The position numbers were made by a program, and so were the translations under genes. A stretch of DNA of 64,000 bases from Spirometra erinaceieuropaei (taxonomy: Eukaryota; Platyhelminthes; Cestoda; Diphyllobothriidea; Diphyllobothriidae). Of this stretch, positions 50,601 through 57,499 are shown one piece after another. The number at the start of each line of letters is the position of its first letter. Position 1 is the stretch's first letter. A model generated the notes under the pieces. The model made no database searches. It worked only from the letters and a program-made list of their open reading frames with translations, and was not told where the DNA came from. The DNA lies in assembly GCA_902702965.1 (NCBI GenBank), contig CACRXP010000019.1, positions 439,198-503,197 of the forward strand, given 5' to 3'.

Positions 50601-53600
50601 TGGAATGGCTAGCTCTGGCTTATTAGCCGTCTTCAGCCAGTCATATCCAGTGCGGCTGCTGGTTGGGTTTGAGAGAGAGCCCGTAAGGCACAACAGAACG
50701 AGTGAGTTCCGTAAGAACGATCGGTGAGCGCCCCCTACCACTAATTACATTGTTGACGTTTCAGAGAGGAGTGTGTACGCGCCACAGACTTTAGACGGAA
50801 ATTGCAGACCCGCATACGTAGAGTACAAACTGGCAACTCGGAGAGTAGACTCAGACGCGCAGAGTTCAATATAGATTAGAGAAAGTGGTAACACTTATGA
50901 CCTTGAAAGCGCGACAAGTCTGAGCCGGGGCAGGTCGAGGACAGAATGGCTCGCACCTGAAGCGTGGCATCCCGATGCCGACGCCACCAACTGGCATACT
51001 GACCTTCCCTCAGTTTCCAAAGTCCTGAATCATTGCCCCACAAAATGTCCAGAACAGGATGATCACATTGAACCGACTAGACAACTCCTGTCAACAAGCC
51101 CACCATAAGTTAAGAAGAAGAGTCGAGAACCGGAATACTTTGTTCATTGTCCTGAGCTTTCAGACTCGCACAGGAGTCCATCGTCAGAAGTAGCAGCAGC
51201 AACAGAACAAACGGCAGATATAAGGCACGTAGGCCCAATCATCGACCGACGACGCAAGACTGGAGGTGACTACGCAGGGCTCTGTACGCCGGCGCCAGAT
51301 CGATAAATCGATCGACCGAGTTCTCATCCGAGGCCCAGGCTTCAATCAATTCTCGGTTTGCTTTGTTTCCGGCGTGGGCGACTATCCTGGCGGCTGCAAA
51401 GTTAAACTCGTGACCCACCCGACAAGGGTGCAAAACAGTTCGAGGAAAGGGCTCAACCCCGCTTCATTGAGGTGATGGCCCTTAAAGCAGACAGTCATCG
51501 AACATCTCATTCATCCGCGAGAAATCGGATACAAAAGAAAACGGAAATCGTTCGGTTCAAGGATCCGACCAGTCCAGCATGTCAATGGGATTACTGCTCG
51601 GCCTTGCGCATTTAACGCCTTAACGCAACACAGTAAGTCCGTCCCGGTGAGCCCACCTCCAACTGTGCCAACTCTAAAAAAACAGATCGGCCAAAACTCG
51701 ACTAAAAATATTCCATCAGTGCATGGATGCGGTCCTCGCCGTTGGACACGGCTCGCCGCGCCTGGAAGGCATTATGCACAGTATCAGTAAGGGGTATGAG
51801 CAAAACCGTAGCGAATATTCCCATGTTACAATTGAAAAGTCAAATTGACAAACACGTGTTTTCGGCTACTCGTCATCAGGCCAAAACAGTTACATAGAAG
51901 TTGAAATTATGCGACGTTGCAGGGCTTATAAGTGATCCAGGGGCTATTAACACCCATCACCGTTCCCACAACACACATCATTCCCACGCCACTCGCATGG
52001 CGAGGCGTGCTATGGCGTGGTCGGCGTGTCGTGGTCATTGGGCCAAGGAGGCGAGGTGGAGGGGGGACATAGGTTGTGAGTAGTGTTTGTACGTCGGGTA
52101 CTTTGTGCACACACCACTGCCATCAGGAGGTTGGGGCGACGTTGGGGTCGGAAGACAGAGAGCCTGTGTCAGAGTCTTCTGACAGCATAGCACTGGATTG
52201 GCTAGTCGTATAGCCACTGCCTCGGCTGTAACTAGCACCCGTTGGCGTAGGCCTCTGGAGAAGCTTGCTGGTGTCCGGCAGAAAACCTGAAAAGCTCCTT
52301 TGGCATCGACTCCGTGATTCGTATCGACAAGATGTGCGAGAATAGAACTCGAGATCGATTTCTTTTCATCTCTGCCTGGCCCGGTCGGTATGTGTTCACG
52401 TACTCTCTTTTCCAGGCGTTTCGTTGTATGGCCAATGGATCCCGCTCCACAGGAGCAGGTGAATGAGTAATTACACATCGATATGGCCTGCAACGGGAGT
52501 CGCTTGGGAGGTAAAGACCGACTCCCGTTGCAGACACCATCGATGTGTATTTACTCATTCACCTGCTCCTGTGGAGCGGGATACATTGTCCGTACAACAA
52601 GGTAAGGGGTATGGGCAAAACCTTAGCAAGTAGTTTACACTCTTCCAACAACTAGCCTCCTGAGGGTTCAGGCGTGCGAGACACCATTCAAGACAATCAG
52701 GATGAGCCTTTCCAGAACACCGGTGCATACCTCGGTATGTGTCTAATCTCGAGCTCAAACGTCTTAATCCTAGCGCAAGGCCATATTTGGAGACAGGGAA
52801 CCGAGAGAGAGAAAGGGACGAAAAAACATACCTTCTCTGCCAGCATGAAAATCTTGCGCTGGTCAACTCCACCAAACTGAGCATCGACCTTGAGGTAGAC
52901 CTCGTCAAGGGCCTGCAGAAGGGGATAGAGGAGGCCGGAGACGAGAGGGTTAGAGACCTGTTTGACCACCTCAGCGCCGGCCTTGCGGGCATCACGGATG
53001 CTTGCCTCGGCAATAATCCTGTACACGTCCTGCCCATAGGCCCTATGAAGGGGGGAGTAGGGAAGGAAGTGCGAGGTGCGAGACGGGAGAATGGATGATC
53101 GAACTATGTTACAAAACGCGTCGACGGGGGCTTATTGCCAGGTCAGCCACTGTCCCCAAACCGACCGTCGGTGATGTCGACTTAACTTTACTAACTGATC
53201 AAAATATTGTGGAAAGTGCCTGAGTAGGAAGAGTGTGAAAGAATGTGAGCGTACCTACAGTAATAGGGATGGAACTTTATGGACGATGGGCCTACTACAT
53301 AATGCTGCCGTGAAAAGAGCTCAGTAGATTGGGGAAGTAGCGTAATTCTCATGTCTACAGTAGTATTAAATCCCAATCAGTTTTCCGCGTCATCACTTTC
53401 GTGAGACCAGTACGAATATTTTCGCAGGTGACATAAAAAGGGGTGTTTATTTCATTTCTGACGAAAGGGTCTAGTGAAGTACTCTGGCCACAGCATCGCC
53501 TCAGCATCACTGACGACAGACAGGAAAAAATAATAACCGAGCCTATTTAAGTGGCTTACGGGGGAAGGAGTTCGTAGATTTCGTTCATAAATTTCGGGCA

Positions 53601-56600
53601 AAACGGCTGTGAGGGTATTAGTGACGCCTCTTAGGCGTCCGATCAGAAGAAACAAGAAATCTTCAGGCAGAAAGGTCCAGGTCAGCCCAGGGTGCTACGG
53701 ACGTCGACAATTTTACCTAAAGGTCTTGTACGTTTTGCGAAAAGAAACTTTTTGCAAAAGCAGGATGCACTTCTAAGTCGTTTTGCTGGCGAAAAAGAGT
53801 AAACTTTTAGACTGAAATCGCCACTGCTTTATATTCAGGCAAGCGCCTGCGCCAATATCTACCCTAGACCGACAAAAGCCTTGCCGCACGCTTTCGCATG
53901 GCGACGATAATGAGGGCGTTCATAGAAAAAAAGAAAAAAGCAAATTTTCAAAAAATAGCGGATTTCGAGCAATGATTTGAGGTCACAGGAAGTTATTGCT
54001 GTTGACAGAGCAACGGCCTGAAAATGGATGCGAAGATAAAAGCCAAGACCACAGGATCCACAATCTATCGACAGTTAATTAGGGTCCTTCATCCTACCGT
54101 TGCCGAAATATTTTCAAAAAGCAACGTATTTTGAAAGTTTTTAAAATTACAAATTACAGAAGTCACGTTTTCATGCAGTCAACTGTGGGTACTGACATTT
54201 CAGGAACGTTTTCAGTCTCACCGACTCAGCCGAAACCAGAGAATACAAGCATTTCGTGGAAAATGTCTTCTAATATGCAGAAAATGGTACGCCTATGGTT
54301 ACATCTGCTAAATAGGTTTTCATTTCAAAGTCTATAACCAGCCTCTCGACAAATGGGCGCGTGACAAAACTGTGGTCCGACGACGACCTCATCAAAGGTC
54401 AAAAGAAGAGATATATCAGCCTGAGCTAGCAGCAGTTCCGACGACCGAATTCCCGGATATCATTCGAAAGACTCGCAAAACATAAAGAAGCTGAATAACT
54501 GTCTAACTGTTCATTACACTAATTATTGGAAGATACTTAGCTCGGTGGCTATATAGGAAGACCTTTTGAAGGTTTTTGTGCGTATTATCTTATTAAGTCA
54601 GTAATTTGTATGACCACGCATTATGCACTCCCATGGATCAAATTTACATTCTTAATACAAGCCTCCACTTTTTCGTCATTCCCGCCTTTTTTGAAAAAAA
54701 AATCCACTCTTACTCTGCTTTCAGTACTTCTTCTTTTGTTTTCGCTTAGTTCGAGTTTTGCTAATTTTTATTCGGGTGCTTTCGCTGATGGGTTTGAGCC
54801 CCCTCCTGGATTATTCGGAATTTTTCCCGAATTTACGCATCTTTTTAAATTAAAGCATTCATATTGACCCAACTGTGAAAAACTTGGCGCCTCGGTGGGA
54901 GTCAGACTCACGCAGTAAGAGGAAGGCTTTAGTACGCCCAACGCTCTAACCACTTGAGCTACGAGGCCCCGCCAGACGACGCGAGTCTAATCACATTTGG
55001 GTCAAGTAACCCGCCAAACCCACTGCAACATCTGGAATCCACTAAATCTGATACAGCAAGCTGACTGCCCAGGCAGGATTTCCTAAGTAATTTACCTAGA
55101 ATTCACCTAAGAATTGCGTAAGCCTGGCATTCATCTGGTGGATTGTAGGTGAATTACTCAGGGGATCCTGCTTACGGTGTCAACTTACTGTATTACATTT
55201 GATGGTACTAGGCGTTGCAGTAGGCTGGGCGGACAATTTGACCCAAACGTGATTAAAATCGCGTCGTCTGGCGGGGCCCTGCAGCTCAGGTGGTTAGATC
55301 GCTGGCTGTACTAAAGCCTTCCCCTTACTGCGTGGGTTCGCATCCCACAGAGGCGCCGAGTTTTTCACAGCTGGGTCAATATGAATAATTCCAAATCTGC
55401 CAAAACATCTATGAAATTAAAGCATCTAATGTAAGTTGGAGGGCAGTCTGTACGATGGTACTTCATCGAGTCAACGGATAGAACTTACTTAGTTAGTTGG
55501 TACTCCGAACCGCGAATGAAGTGTAACTTGTCCAGTGGCACGCCGACCGCCTCAAGCATGCCCTTGATGATGGTCTCGTAGTAACTGGCACGTAGGCAAA
55601 GTAGACTCCAGGGCGCTTTCATGTTATCCAGGTAGGCGTGCAAGTCAGCAAATAGGATGGTCACTTTGGCGCCGGCGTGAAGCATGTCCGCAATCTTAAT
55701 GACGGGCACAAAGTAGGCAACGTGCGGCTTGCCAGTAGTGGCTGTACCCCAGTACACCTCGAGAGGAGGCTCTCCGCGGGCCAGGATGGCGCGCAGTTCG
55801 GCATCGCCCACAACCTCCTGGTAAAGTCATAAGGGAAGGATTAGCTTTAATTAGATTTGTTCATTTAATTCGAATTCGCAAGCTGCATCAGGTTTCTGTC
55901 AAAACGAAAATCTAAGACTGTTTTGATTTGAGCCAACGCCTTAACCTAGTAAAAATGAGTTCGGCACAGCCACGTCATACAGCAATTCAGCCTGAGGAGA
56001 TGAGAACGGTGCGAGAGAATGCACTCAGCATAGTGAAGGCGTATCCAATCAAGAATAAGACATTCATGAAAAGATGGTAAACTTTTGACTAAGTGACGAA
56101 GATTCTTAAGACAGAATGACTCAATATGGTTTGCAATATAATTACAGTGTAAACCTGCAGTGTTTTTACTGCAGTGACCGCAATGGCCGGACCTTTCAAA
56201 GGTGCCAGCTGCTGACAGGGAAATCAGCCCACCAGAAAAGCATGCCTACACTTCAGTTTTAGAAATGCCTGATGACGTCCTAGAGACACCAGTTCGGCAC
56301 TAACCCTCAGTTTCGGAACAGGAACCAAATCAATATTATAGATTTCTACCCGGCCCGACACTGTTTCCCTGGTGACTAATCCCTTCCAAACGTTAAATTC
56401 CTATCACCCTCGCAATCCCCAATGCCTTGCGTATAGAAACACGCCGACTTTGCTGACAAGTAACCAGGCTAAGATGTGACGCCACTATGTTTCCATCAAA
56501 AAGGGGAAGATGAAACAGGATTAGATGCAAACGTCGAACAACACTAAATGACTTATTTGGGCACTAGGGGCCGGTTCGTTTCGATGAACCTGCTAGTGTG

Positions 56601-57442
56601 ACTACGGTTACAGTCACAGACGACTAGCTTACTATCAAGCTGGCAGAAACTCGACTTCCAACTCAGTATCACGTCCTTTGCACGGAATCTTTGGAAGCAT
56701 GGGGTGTCTATACACTCCTTGGAAGAAGTCCGGATAATCAGAGTTTGAATAAACATGACGTTAGGTCAAAACAAACTATGAATGGGAAGACGCGGAGAAA
56801 CGGCTAGGATGTCCCATAATGAGTAGCGAAGTATCCAAGAGACGTCTCAGAAAGAGCTATACTATATTCCAATTACACCAGGTGACTAAGCGGACGCACT
56901 AGGAACAAATAAATGCGCGTAAAACACCAGTGCTCTGGTTCGCAAATTTTCCACTTAAAAGACAACCAAAGTACGCAACACGATAAGCGAGGCTATCAGG
57001 ACGGCTTAAAGCACTGATTAGATCCGCCAACACGATTTAACCTAATAATAACGAACCCACAAGTTGTGGGCTACAGTGGCATCAAAGTCCCTCTGGCCAT
57101 GTAACCGCGTCAACAGCGCCAAGCGAACGAGTTTCGTGCCCCACGCACACGCCGGTTGCGCCTAACATATAGGGTGGTAGGCGGCGGCTGAATATGGGTC
57201 ACATGGAACCAATGTTTTAAAAGGCGTGAAGCCCTCTGAGCGTAAAATAGAAAAAAATTACAGGGTTCAATGGAAAAACTGCGTGTCGAAGGAATTGACG
57301 AGGGCATAATTATGCCCTTTCAGGCGCATAAGAGCAAACCGTGTCAAAAGGAAGCAAAAATCCAGCATGGTTAACCGCTGATAAGATTACAAACCTGTAA
57401 ATTCCGTAATATAAGCTGATAATTTCCGTTAAGCGCCGCCAT
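25859..57442 (-). CDS. YARS: double-length cytoplasmic tyrosyl-tRNA synthetase with EMAPII-like tail (13 exons)
   Basis: The enzyme activates tyrosine with ATP and charges tRNA-Tyr in the cytosol. The join is, in gene order, 57395-57442, 55489-55817, 52832-53042, 48844-49093, 47442-47672, 43321-43613, 41993-42165, 37861-38110, 35193-35562, 30904-31260, 29002-29087, 26191-26364, 25859-26110. This gives 3024 coding bases, or 1007 residues plus TAG. All introns are GT..AG and every junction keeps frame, with phases 0,2,0,1,1,0,2,0,1,1,0,0. Residues 1-356 form a full catalytic plus anticodon-binding unit (Tyr38, HVAY 48-51, KMSAS 221-225). Residues 357-837 form a second, catalytically degenerate unit. 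Residues 838-1007 form an EMAPII/Arc1p-like OB fold. Known animal enzymes have about 530 residues with one unit. The start ATG sits in a good context (GTCGC ATG G). Two separate adjacent genes are unlikely because exon 5 splices in frame to exon 6 and the first unit has no stop. No transcript was available to confirm the join. Confidence 0.88.
26191..26364 (-). CDS. YARS: YARS exon 12, EMAPII-like domain core
   Basis: Residues 867-924. [15 protein letters not shown] aligns with the family's HPDADSLYVEKIDVG, and PRTAVIEL with [25 protein letters not shown] matches VVLCNLKPQKMRGVESQ, a strong EMAPII signature. The acceptor is TTCGGGTCAG and the donor is GAG|GTATAT. The frame is not visible as a long open frame; the call rests on the residue match and phase 0 at both ends. 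Confidence 0.88.
26545..26730 (-). mobile_element. tRNA-derived SINE copy in YARS intron 11
   Basis: On the minus strand, TGGCTCAGTGGTTAGAGCG is a Pol III A box and GTCGCGGGATCGAGC a B box. They are followed by the conserved body that reads on the plus strand aatggccatttctggcttat. Similar copies lie at 42425-42625 and 50268-50455. Confidence 0.75.
28163..28438 (-). mobile_element. Gypsy-like LTR retrotransposon RT fragment in intron 11
   Basis: The frame reads [16 protein letters not shown], then [14 protein letters not shown] and HLLKNL, the RT active-site region of Gypsy/Ty3 elements (YLDDI box). It keeps the catalytic Asp pair but is a lone fragment without LTRs in view. Confidence 0.65.
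29002..29087 (-). CDS. YARS: YARS exon 11, start of EMAPII-like domain
   Basis: Residues 838-866. [20 protein letters not shown] is the first strand of the EMAPII/Arc1p/Trbp111 OB fold (animal YARS has SRLDIRVGKIITVE). The acceptor is CTTTTTAG with the split Val codon G|TC. The donor is CCG|GTGCGT in phase 0. The exon is short at 86 bases. Confidence 0.85.
29700..29935 (+). pseudogene. antisense relic of YARS exon 7 in intron 10
   Basis: The plus strand encodes [34 protein letters not shown] and SDFKFEG, close to exon 7 (41993-42165). It retains a splice donor (GAGGG|GTAAGT) and similar flanks on both sides. It has lost the first four codons or so and an internal GGDASH. Because it lies opposite to the gene it cannot be used in the YARS transcript. 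Confidence 0.85.
30360..30560. repeat. degenerate CCCTAA-like tract
   Basis: Loosely repeated motifs (taccctaagc, ttaaccctaag, ataaccctaacc, gtaaccctag) give a telomere-like but imperfect pattern. Confidence 0.4.
30904..31260 (-). CDS. YARS: YARS exon 10, end of second unit and basic linker
   Basis: Residues 719-837. [23 protein letters not shown] is followed by [20 protein letters not shown], with the anticodon-contact motif HPGDLK (755-760) intact. A Lys-rich linker ([24 protein letters not shown]) follows, as is usual before EMAPII-type domains. The acceptor is CTCTTACAG after a 13-base G run on the plus strand. The donor is TCGG|GTGAGT in phase 1. The first 60 or so bases have an inverted copy near 40.95 kb. 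Confidence 0.88.
31200..34170. repeat. left arm of a large inverted duplication (intron 9)
   Basis: This is the reverse complement of 38280-40991 with clear but imperfect identity. Examples are ggtccaccatgctgag against ctcagcatggtggacc, the stretch at 33000-33330 against 39020-39310, and cacgtggacagttgttaaca against its complement at 38780. Its outer end overlaps the first bases of exon 10. Confidence 0.88.
34400..34700 (+). repeat. dispersed repeat family copy in intron 9
   Basis: This shares gacagttcgaccg, gcagcatc, gtgtcaagacagtgtcaaga and ttccactccacagcccctgg with the copy near 3380-3620. The position taken there by the TGG array has no long array here. Confidence 0.6.
35193..35562 (-). 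CDS. YARS: YARS exon 9, second unit, lost KMSKS loop and conserved anticodon motif
   Basis: Residues 596-718. [23 protein letters not shown] occupies the place of [19 protein letters not shown]. Instead of GLTGGKMS there is an Ala/Ser/Thr/Pro-rich insert of about 50 residues ([16 protein letters not shown] and on). From 685, [18 protein letters not shown] matches the canonical anticodon-domain helix almost exactly. The acceptor is CACCCTACAG in phase 0 and the donor is ACTG|GTAGGC in phase 1, matching exons 3/4 and 4/5. Confidence 0.88.
35640..35683. repeat. (TAG)n array upstream of exon 9 acceptor
   Basis: About 14 TAG units in intron 8, some 80 bases before the acceptor of exon 9 in gene orientation (CTA units there). 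Confidence 0.93.
36403..36690 (-). mobile_element. Penelope-like element fragment in intron 8
   Basis: [33 protein letters not shown] and [13 protein letters not shown] are the conserved post-RT region of Penelope-like elements. It is interrupted and lacks RT and endonuclease parts. Confidence 0.75.
37861..38110 (-). CDS. YARS: YARS exon 8, second unit, eroded tyrosine pocket
   Basis: Residues 512-595. [20 protein letters not shown] matches [17 protein letters not shown] of the first unit. After an Ala/Gly/Asp-rich stretch, [20 protein letters not shown] aligns with the pocket helix, but Tyr becomes Leu, Gln becomes Asp, and QFGGVDQRK becomes [12 protein letters not shown]. The exon ends FAEK|GTATGA in phase 0, like exon 3. 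The acceptor is CTGCTTTAG and the split Gly codon GG|A is in phase. Confidence 0.86.
38280..40991. repeat. right arm of the large inverted duplication (intron 7)
   Basis: This is the partner of 31200-34170. With the left arm it encloses exons 8 and 9 in a 4.1 kb spacer. Frames inside (around 39024 and 40190) are mirrored in the left arm and look like eroded mobile-element sequence, not host genes. Confidence 0.88.
40920..40991 (+). pseudogene. antisense relic of the exon 10 acceptor and first ~60 bases
   Basis: The plus strand reads ctcctacaa, tgcactggtgatt, then cctcagcatggtggaccg and catcgaggtcga, matching the 5' end of exon 10. The acceptor CAG is now CAA, and the homology stops after about 60 exon bases. 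Confidence 0.8.
41993..42165 (-). CDS. YARS: YARS exon 7, second unit, Rossmann strand and helix
   Basis: Residues 455-511. [18 protein letters not shown] and [12 protein letters not shown] align with [18 protein letters not shown] and [11 protein letters not shown] of the first unit. The end HGSDFKFEG matches RGSEYQL. The acceptor is CTGCCGTAG and the donor is GAGGG|GTGAGT in phase 2, the same phase and place as the end of exon 2. It lies at the outer end of the right arm of the inverted duplication, and an antisense relic of it sits at 29731-29884. Confidence 0.87.
42425..42625 (-). mobile_element. tRNA-derived SINE copy in intron 6
   Basis: The minus strand has GTGGCTCAGCGGTTAGAGG (A box) and GTCGCGGGATCGAGC (B box), with the same body as the copy at 26545. 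It abuts the fold-back element at 42630. Confidence 0.75.
42630..42830. mobile_element. fold-back element with long inverted ends (intron 6)
   Basis: The left end taggggacgctcaccgatcg and the right end cgctcagtgagcgcccctct are inverted copies, with similar longer stretches (gttccgtggaa, gggcccgtagggcgcaac). It matches the better-kept copy at 50458-50746. Confidence 0.65.
43321..43613 (-). CDS. YARS: YARS exon 6, start of second (degenerate) TyrRS unit
   Basis: Residues 357-454. An N-terminal helical part ([15 protein letters not shown]) precedes a second Rossmann start, [22 protein letters not shown] (434-437) is a good HIGH-type motif, but the tyrosine-binding Tyr is Leu here and GTATTG has become SLSPSG. 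The acceptor is ACTTCTTCAG and the donor CAT|GTAAGT is optimal. The split Asp codon G|AC at the exon 5 junction is in phase. Without the downstream exons this could be mistaken for an unknown gene. Confidence 0.85.
43850..44330 (+). mobile_element. Penelope-like element C-terminal fragment in intron 5
   Basis: The plus strand reads [19 protein letters not shown] and [11 protein letters not shown], matching [16 protein letters not shown] of the minus-strand fragment at 52035-52493. The following 250 bases ([11 protein letters not shown] and on) look like the element's downstream region. Confidence 0.65.
44685..44711. repeat. (ATT)n short array in intron 5
   Basis: About nine ATT units follow gatgatgatt. 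Confidence 0.85.
45120..46450 (+). other. unrecognised decayed coding-like sequence in intron 5
   Basis: Plus-strand pieces such as [38 protein letters not shown] and [20 protein letters not shown] read like protein. They are broken by stops and frameshifts. I do not recognise the family; an eroded transposon ORF is the likeliest explanation. Confidence 0.3.
45305..45525. repeat. tandem duplication, 116-base period, in intron 5
   Basis: Two copies start at 45305 and 45421 with aacagcaaggtg and both contain gatgtcttcggctaaaacga and gcataattcaaaa. Few substitutions separate them. Confidence 0.92.
47442..47672 (-). CDS. YARS: YARS exon 5, end of first unit and linker
   Basis: Residues 280-356. 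The family's HPGDLK motif, which contacts the anticodon in archaeal-type TyrRS, is replaced by SANDLK (304-309). The C-terminal helix then runs through [10 protein letters not shown] and LANAYP into a short Glu/Ala/Ser linker ([14 protein letters not shown]). The acceptor is TTGTACCAG and the donor is ACAG|GTTTGT in phase 1. The linker joins directly to the second unit in exon 6. Confidence 0.9.
48180..48480 (-). repeat. dispersed repeat copy with (GGA)n array in intron 4
   Basis: The minus strand shares TCAAGACAGTCAAGAAGG, CCACACCTAGGTGTACCACT and TGGTTCGCAACGTACACTGG with other copies. A GGA array (48297-48342) sits where the copy near 3618 has TGG units. Confidence 0.65.
48844..49093 (-). 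CDS. YARS: YARS exon 4, KMSKS loop and start of anticodon domain
   Basis: Residues 197-279 read [19 protein letters not shown], then the signature [10 protein letters not shown] with KMSAS at 221-225, the ATP-binding KMSKS equivalent. The anticodon-binding domain begins with [20 protein letters not shown], which departs from the conserved [11 protein letters not shown] pattern. The acceptor is TTGCCCACAG and the donor is AAGG|GTGAGG in phase 1. The weakened anticodon motif contrasts with the second unit, where it is kept. Confidence 0.94.
49375..49640 (-). repeat. dispersed repeat copy in intron 3
   Basis: This contains gtggtacgcctaggtgcggg, tttgacaccggatccaggt, a ten-base G run and gcaaatctactaccaccgta, in the order of the copy at 48180-48480. 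Confidence 0.6.
50268..50455 (-). mobile_element. tRNA-derived SINE copy in intron 3
   Basis: The minus strand has GTGTCTCAGTGGTTAGAGG followed by the anticodon-like region and the shared body (aatggccatttctggtttat on the plus strand). The B box is damaged. It directly abuts the fold-back element at 50458. Confidence 0.75.
50458..50746. mobile_element. fold-back element with ~93-base inverted ends enclosing a SINE piece
   Basis: Bases 50458-50550 (gtaggggacgctcaccgatc, ttgtgccttacgggctctct) are inverted at 50650-50746 (agagcccgtaaggcacaaca, gatcggtgagcgccccctac). The 100 bases between are the body of the tRNA-derived SINE (gcaagggagactggaatggc). It has no coding capacity. Confidence 0.78.
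51150..51480 (-). mobile_element. Penelope-like element tail fragment in intron 3
   Basis: [38 protein letters not shown] and [15 protein letters not shown] are an intact version of the tail seen decayed at 560-720. The same downstream sequence follows both. Confidence 0.7.
52035..52502 (-). mobile_element. Penelope-like element GIY-YIG domain in intron 3
   Basis: [20 protein letters not shown] followed by [12 protein letters not shown] is the GIY-YIG endonuclease core with its Cys motif. [15 protein letters not shown] and [16 protein letters not shown] continue it. The frame is open for 152 codons. Its start lies inside a palindrome with an oppositely oriented copy. Confidence 0.8.
52441..52580. 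repeat. palindrome joining two Penelope ends head to head
   Basis: The 62-base arm 52441-52502 (cccgctccacaggagcaggt ...) is repeated inverted at 52519-52580 with a 16-base spacer. The right arm restarts the same protein ([19 protein letters not shown]) on the plus strand and then ends. Confidence 0.9.
52832..53042 (-). CDS. YARS: YARS exon 3, tyrosine pocket
   Basis: Residues 126-196. The segments [18 protein letters not shown] and [13 protein letters not shown] carry the pocket residues Tyr165, Gln169 and Asp172. The stretch [15 protein letters not shown] supplies Asp179 and Gln181, and the exon ends at LAEK with donor GTATGT in phase 0. The acceptor is CTTCATAG. All residues expected for tyrosine recognition are present, so this half should be catalytically competent. 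Confidence 0.95.
54886..54970 (-). tRNA. tRNA-like pseudogene, left arm
   Basis: The minus strand reads GGGGCCTCGTAGCTCAAGTG then GTTAGAGCG (A box) and, near the end, GTGAGTCTGACTCCCAC (altered B box). At 85 bases it is longer than a class I tRNA. It is probably part of the mobile element rather than a working gene. Confidence 0.45.
55273..55357 (+). tRNA. tRNA-like pseudogene, right arm
   Basis: GCAGCTCAGGTGGTTAGATC is an A box and GTGGGTTCGCATCCCAC a perfect T stem-loop with B box. The anticodon-loop candidate is GTACTAA with a four-pair stem, and the variable region is long. It looks derived from a class II tRNA, identity uncertain. Confidence 0.5.
55489..55817 (-). CDS. YARS: YARS exon 2, first Rossmann half with HIGH-type motif
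   Basis: Residues 17-125 cover the start of the class I catalytic fold. [17 protein letters not shown] carries the tyrosine-binding Tyr38 and the eukaryotic HIGH equivalent [17 protein letters not shown] and the helix ending GSEYQLT follow, all very close to animal TyrRS. The acceptor is TTTACCAG and the donor is AA|GTAAGT. The codon for Lys126 is split in phase 2 and completed by the G at 53042. Confidence 0.95.
57395..57442 (-). CDS. YARS: YARS exon 1, start codon
   Basis: This encodes [16 protein letters not shown], 16 residues, and ends CAG|GTTTGT in phase 0. The end matches the family's N-terminal helix (LITRNLQ), and animal YARS genes also split just before EVLGEE, as here before EVVGDA. 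It is too short to appear as an open frame alone, so the call rests on the match, the ATG context and the phase. Intron 1 is 1577 bases. Confidence 0.78.
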
Positions 57443-57499
57443 GCGACACCGCGCGGTTGGACCAAACAGTTGCTGTGTGTAGCCAAGATACCAAAGGCG

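Larger units (their letters stand above)
54861..55382. mobile_element. fold-back element with tRNA-like sequences in both arms (intron 2)
   Basis: The left end atattgacccaactgtgaaa is inverted at the right end (tttcacagctgggtcaatat). The arms also match at gtcgtctggcggggcc and continue inwards (aggatttcctaagtaatt against its complement). Each arm holds a tRNA-like sequence facing inwards or outwards as a mirror pair. No protein frame is present. Confidence 0.8.

Noticed and set aside
54610..54867. Plus-strand 85-residue frame with a hydrophobic stretch
   Set aside because: It ends inside the fold-back element, has no homologue I recognise and lies in YARS intron 2.
56140..56240. Candidate YARS first exon ending KTLQ before GTTTAC
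   Set aside because: There is no in-frame ATG before a stop, and the exon at 57395-57442 matches the family much better.
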